Assembly (NCBI GenBank): GCA_026706225.1
Contig: JAPOZE010000437.1
Location: 1-6,957, forward strand
Direction of reading: 5' to 3'
Origin: Acidobacteriota bacterium
GTDB lineage: Bacteria; Acidobacteriota; Terriglobia; Versatilivoradales; Versatilivoraceae
Length of the DNA: 6,957 nt
Part shown: positions 6,279 through 6,957 of the stretch, piece by piece
Layout of the letters: every line of letters starts with the position of its first letter
Position numbering within the stretch: position 1 is the stretch's first letter
Made by a program: the position numbers and the translations under genes
Notes under the pieces: model-generated
Told to the model about the DNA's origin: nothing
Seen by the model: the letters and a program-made list of their open reading frames with translations, nothing else
Databases searched by the model: none

Positions 6279-6486
6279 CGAACCACGAATGGACACGAAT
6301 GAACACCAATTGACTGATGGATGAGTTGAGCCTTTTGCAAAATTCGGCAGCGGGGTGTTTGCCGGGAATGGCCACAAAAGGCACGAAACACAATTTGTGA
6401 CTTTTGTGCTTTTTGTGGTTAAACAGCATTTCTCACAAGCTCCCACCCATCTGTCTTCGTGTCTATTCGTGTTCATTAGTGGTTCG
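6279..6486. repeat. nested imperfect palindrome built of phased short motifs
   Basis: The outer arms are 6279-6306 and 6459-6486 (28 bases each, 24 of 28 complementary). A further arm pair extends inward, GATGGATGAG (6316-6325) against CCCACCCATC (6442-6451), 8 of 10 complementary. The left arm contains ACGAATG at 6285 and 6295 and ACCAATT at 6305, exactly 10 bases apart. The right arm mirrors this with TCTTCGT, TATTCGT and CATTAGT ending at 6460, 6470 and 6480. Inside lie a second hairpin (6372-6418), the palindrome TTTTGCAAAA (6333-6342), and CGGCA/TGCCG arms (6345-6364). There is no terminal repeat plus transposase, no tRNA and no plausible gene. From memory, similar 'CCACGAATGGACACGAAT' intergenic sequences recur in many environmental bacterial genomes and are often mistranslated as short hypothetical proteins; I cannot verify this here. 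It could also end the mtnP transcript, although no U-tract follows. Confidence 0.7.
6372..6418. repeat. inner hairpin of the nested palindrome
   Basis: The left arm 6372-6393 begins CCACAAAAGGCACGAAA and pairs with the right arm 6395-6418, which ends CTTTTTGTGG. Twenty of 22 left-arm bases match, with two mismatches that would be G-U pairs in RNA and a two-base bulge; the centre CACAA-T-TTGTG is perfect. TTTTGTG occurs twice in the right arm, nine bases apart (6402 and 6411), mirrored by CACAAAA and CACGAAA on the left. A transcript through it would fold into a long stem, but no run of T follows, so it is not a standard intrinsic terminator. Confidence 0.7.
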
Positions 6487-6492
6487 TCTTCA

Positions 6493-6522
6493 TTGACCGT
6501 TGGGTGTTTTCCTCTGAATGAT
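6493..6522 (+). promoter_or_regulatory. candidate promoter of the PfkB-family kinase gene
   Basis: TTGACC (6493-6498, five of six matches to the -35 consensus) is followed after 18 bases by AATGAT (6517-6522, four of six to the -10 consensus). The end of the -10 box is 61 bases before the kinase ATG, and the promoter starts just outside the right arm of the palindrome. It would allow the kinase to be expressed independently of mtnP. Evidence is by eye only. Confidence 0.33.
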
Positions 6523-6583
6523 TCGAATCCCAGGGCGGGGACGTAGTTAGCCTGACCGTCCTCCCCATTGAGAAGCTTTGCCT

Positions 6584-6957
6584 ATGTCAATCCTTGTTGT
6601 GGGCTCGGTGGCATTCGATTCCGTTGAAACCCCTTTCGGCAAGGCCGAGGAGGTTCTGGGAGGCTCCGCCTCCTATTTCTCCCTGGCGGCCAGCTTTTTT
6701 GCTCCGGTCCGACTGGTTGCCGTGGTTGGGGAGGACTTCCCGGAAGACCACCTCCAGTTGTTCAGGGATTTCTCCATAGACATCCGGGGGTTGCAGCAAT
6801 CCCCCGGTAAGACCTTCCGCTGGAAGGGTGAGTACGGCTACGCCCTCAATGAAGCCAGGACCCTGGATACCCGGCTCAATGTGTTCGAAACCTTCAGTCC
6901 GCGTATTCCCAAGCCTTACCGGAAGTCGGATTGCGTCTTTCTGGGCAACATCGATCC
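6584..6957 (+). CDS. PfkB/ribokinase-family sugar or nucleoside kinase (3' partial)
   Basis: The N-terminal 124 residues of a PfkB-family kinase are visible; these cytoplasmic enzymes transfer the ATP gamma-phosphate to a sugar or nucleoside hydroxyl, and are usually about 300 residues long. The start MSILVVGSVAFDSVETPFG contains the family's first beta strand and a substrate-facing aspartate (D12). EVLGGSASYFSLAASFF (23-39) corresponds to the PfkB N-terminal signature with the double glycine at G26-G27. VRLVAVVGEDFPEDHL is the next conserved strand and 'VG.D' turn. The beta lid seems to cover the segment with TFRWKGEYGYALNEARTLDT. The catalytic GAGD motif and ATP site lie beyond the window edge, so activity cannot be judged. 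A weak GAGAAG (6570-6575) lies eight bases before the ATG. Placement after mtnP suggests methylthioadenosine or nucleoside salvage, but the substrate is not determined. Confidence 0.85.
   Translation, partial: MSILVVGSVAFDSVETPFGKAEEVLGGSASYFSLAASFFAPVRLVAVVGEDFPEDHLQLFRDFSIDIRGLQQSPGKTFRWKGEYGYALNEARTLDTRLNVFETFSPRIPKPYRKSDCVFLGNID

Noticed and set aside
5283..6476. A 397-codon minus-strand frame covering mtnP and the palindrome.
   Set aside because: It is antisense to mtnP. Its N-terminal part is the translated palindrome (short peptides such as MNTNRHEDRW), a pattern I regard as spurious protein prediction.
6279..6486. A strand bias in the palindrome mismatches suggesting selection for G-U pairs in the plus-strand RNA.
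   Set aside because: Once the inward arm extension is included, there are four G-U-compatible mismatches on the plus strand against three that would be wobble only on the minus strand, so no bias is supported.
6279..6486. A CRISPR array or insertion sequence.
   Set aside because: There are no regular direct repeats of 25-40 bases with unique spacers, no transposase frame, and no target-site duplication that I could identify.
6519..6533. ATTCGAATCCC resembles a tRNA T-loop.
   Set aside because: The flanking five-base stems do not pair, and no acceptor, D or anticodon arms or CCA end are visible. GATTCGAATC is simply a 10-base palindrome.
6355..6546. A 63-codon plus-strand frame through the palindrome.
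   Set aside because: It lies entirely in repeat sequence and lacks a ribosome site or any recognisable domain.

Overview
This is a GC-rich bacterial chromosomal segment with ordinary gene density. It carries five complete protein genes, two genes cut by the window edges, and one structured non-coding repeat. The ABC exporter subtype, the long arginyl-tRNA synthetase with an SGRKG signature, and the S-methylthioadenosine phosphorylase next to a PfkB kinase are together compatible with an Acidobacteriota-like or similar environmental lineage. This is a weak inference from recalled family patterns, not a sequence match.

Layout. Positions 1-2647 (+) hold an ABC-2 type exporter operon: an ATPase missing its 5' end, then two paralogous six-helix permeases of the DUF990/ABC2_membrane_6 type. 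The ATPase and first permease overlap by four bases (TTGA). The permeases are separated by an 81-base gap. At 2656-4653 (-), argS converges on the operon with only 8 bases between stop codons. The region 4654-4965 is a divergent promoter region between argS (-) and the next operon (+). At 4966-6263 (+), methylmalonyl-CoA epimerase is followed 41 bases later by S-methyl-5'-thioadenosine phosphorylase (mtnP). The 320-base region 6264-6583 is non-coding and contains a nested imperfect palindrome of about 210 bases built from short motifs spaced 10 bp (outer arms) and 9 bp (inner arms). At 6584 a PfkB-family sugar or nucleoside kinase begins and runs off the right edge.

How the genes work together. 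The ATPase and two permeases should form one heteromeric membrane exporter of unknown substrate. ArgS is housekeeping translation. Mce acts in propionyl-CoA/methylmalonyl-CoA conversion. MtnP cleaves the polyamine/SAM by-product methylthioadenosine to adenine and methylthioribose-1-phosphate. The PfkB kinase downstream may act in the same nucleoside or sugar salvage, but the repeat separates them and a promoter-like sequence precedes the kinase.

I see no clear evidence for a new multi-gene system. The least explained structure is the nested palindrome at 6279-6486. The next most interesting points are the non-canonical KMSK loop and insertions of ArgS, and the mce-mtnP-pfkB gene order.
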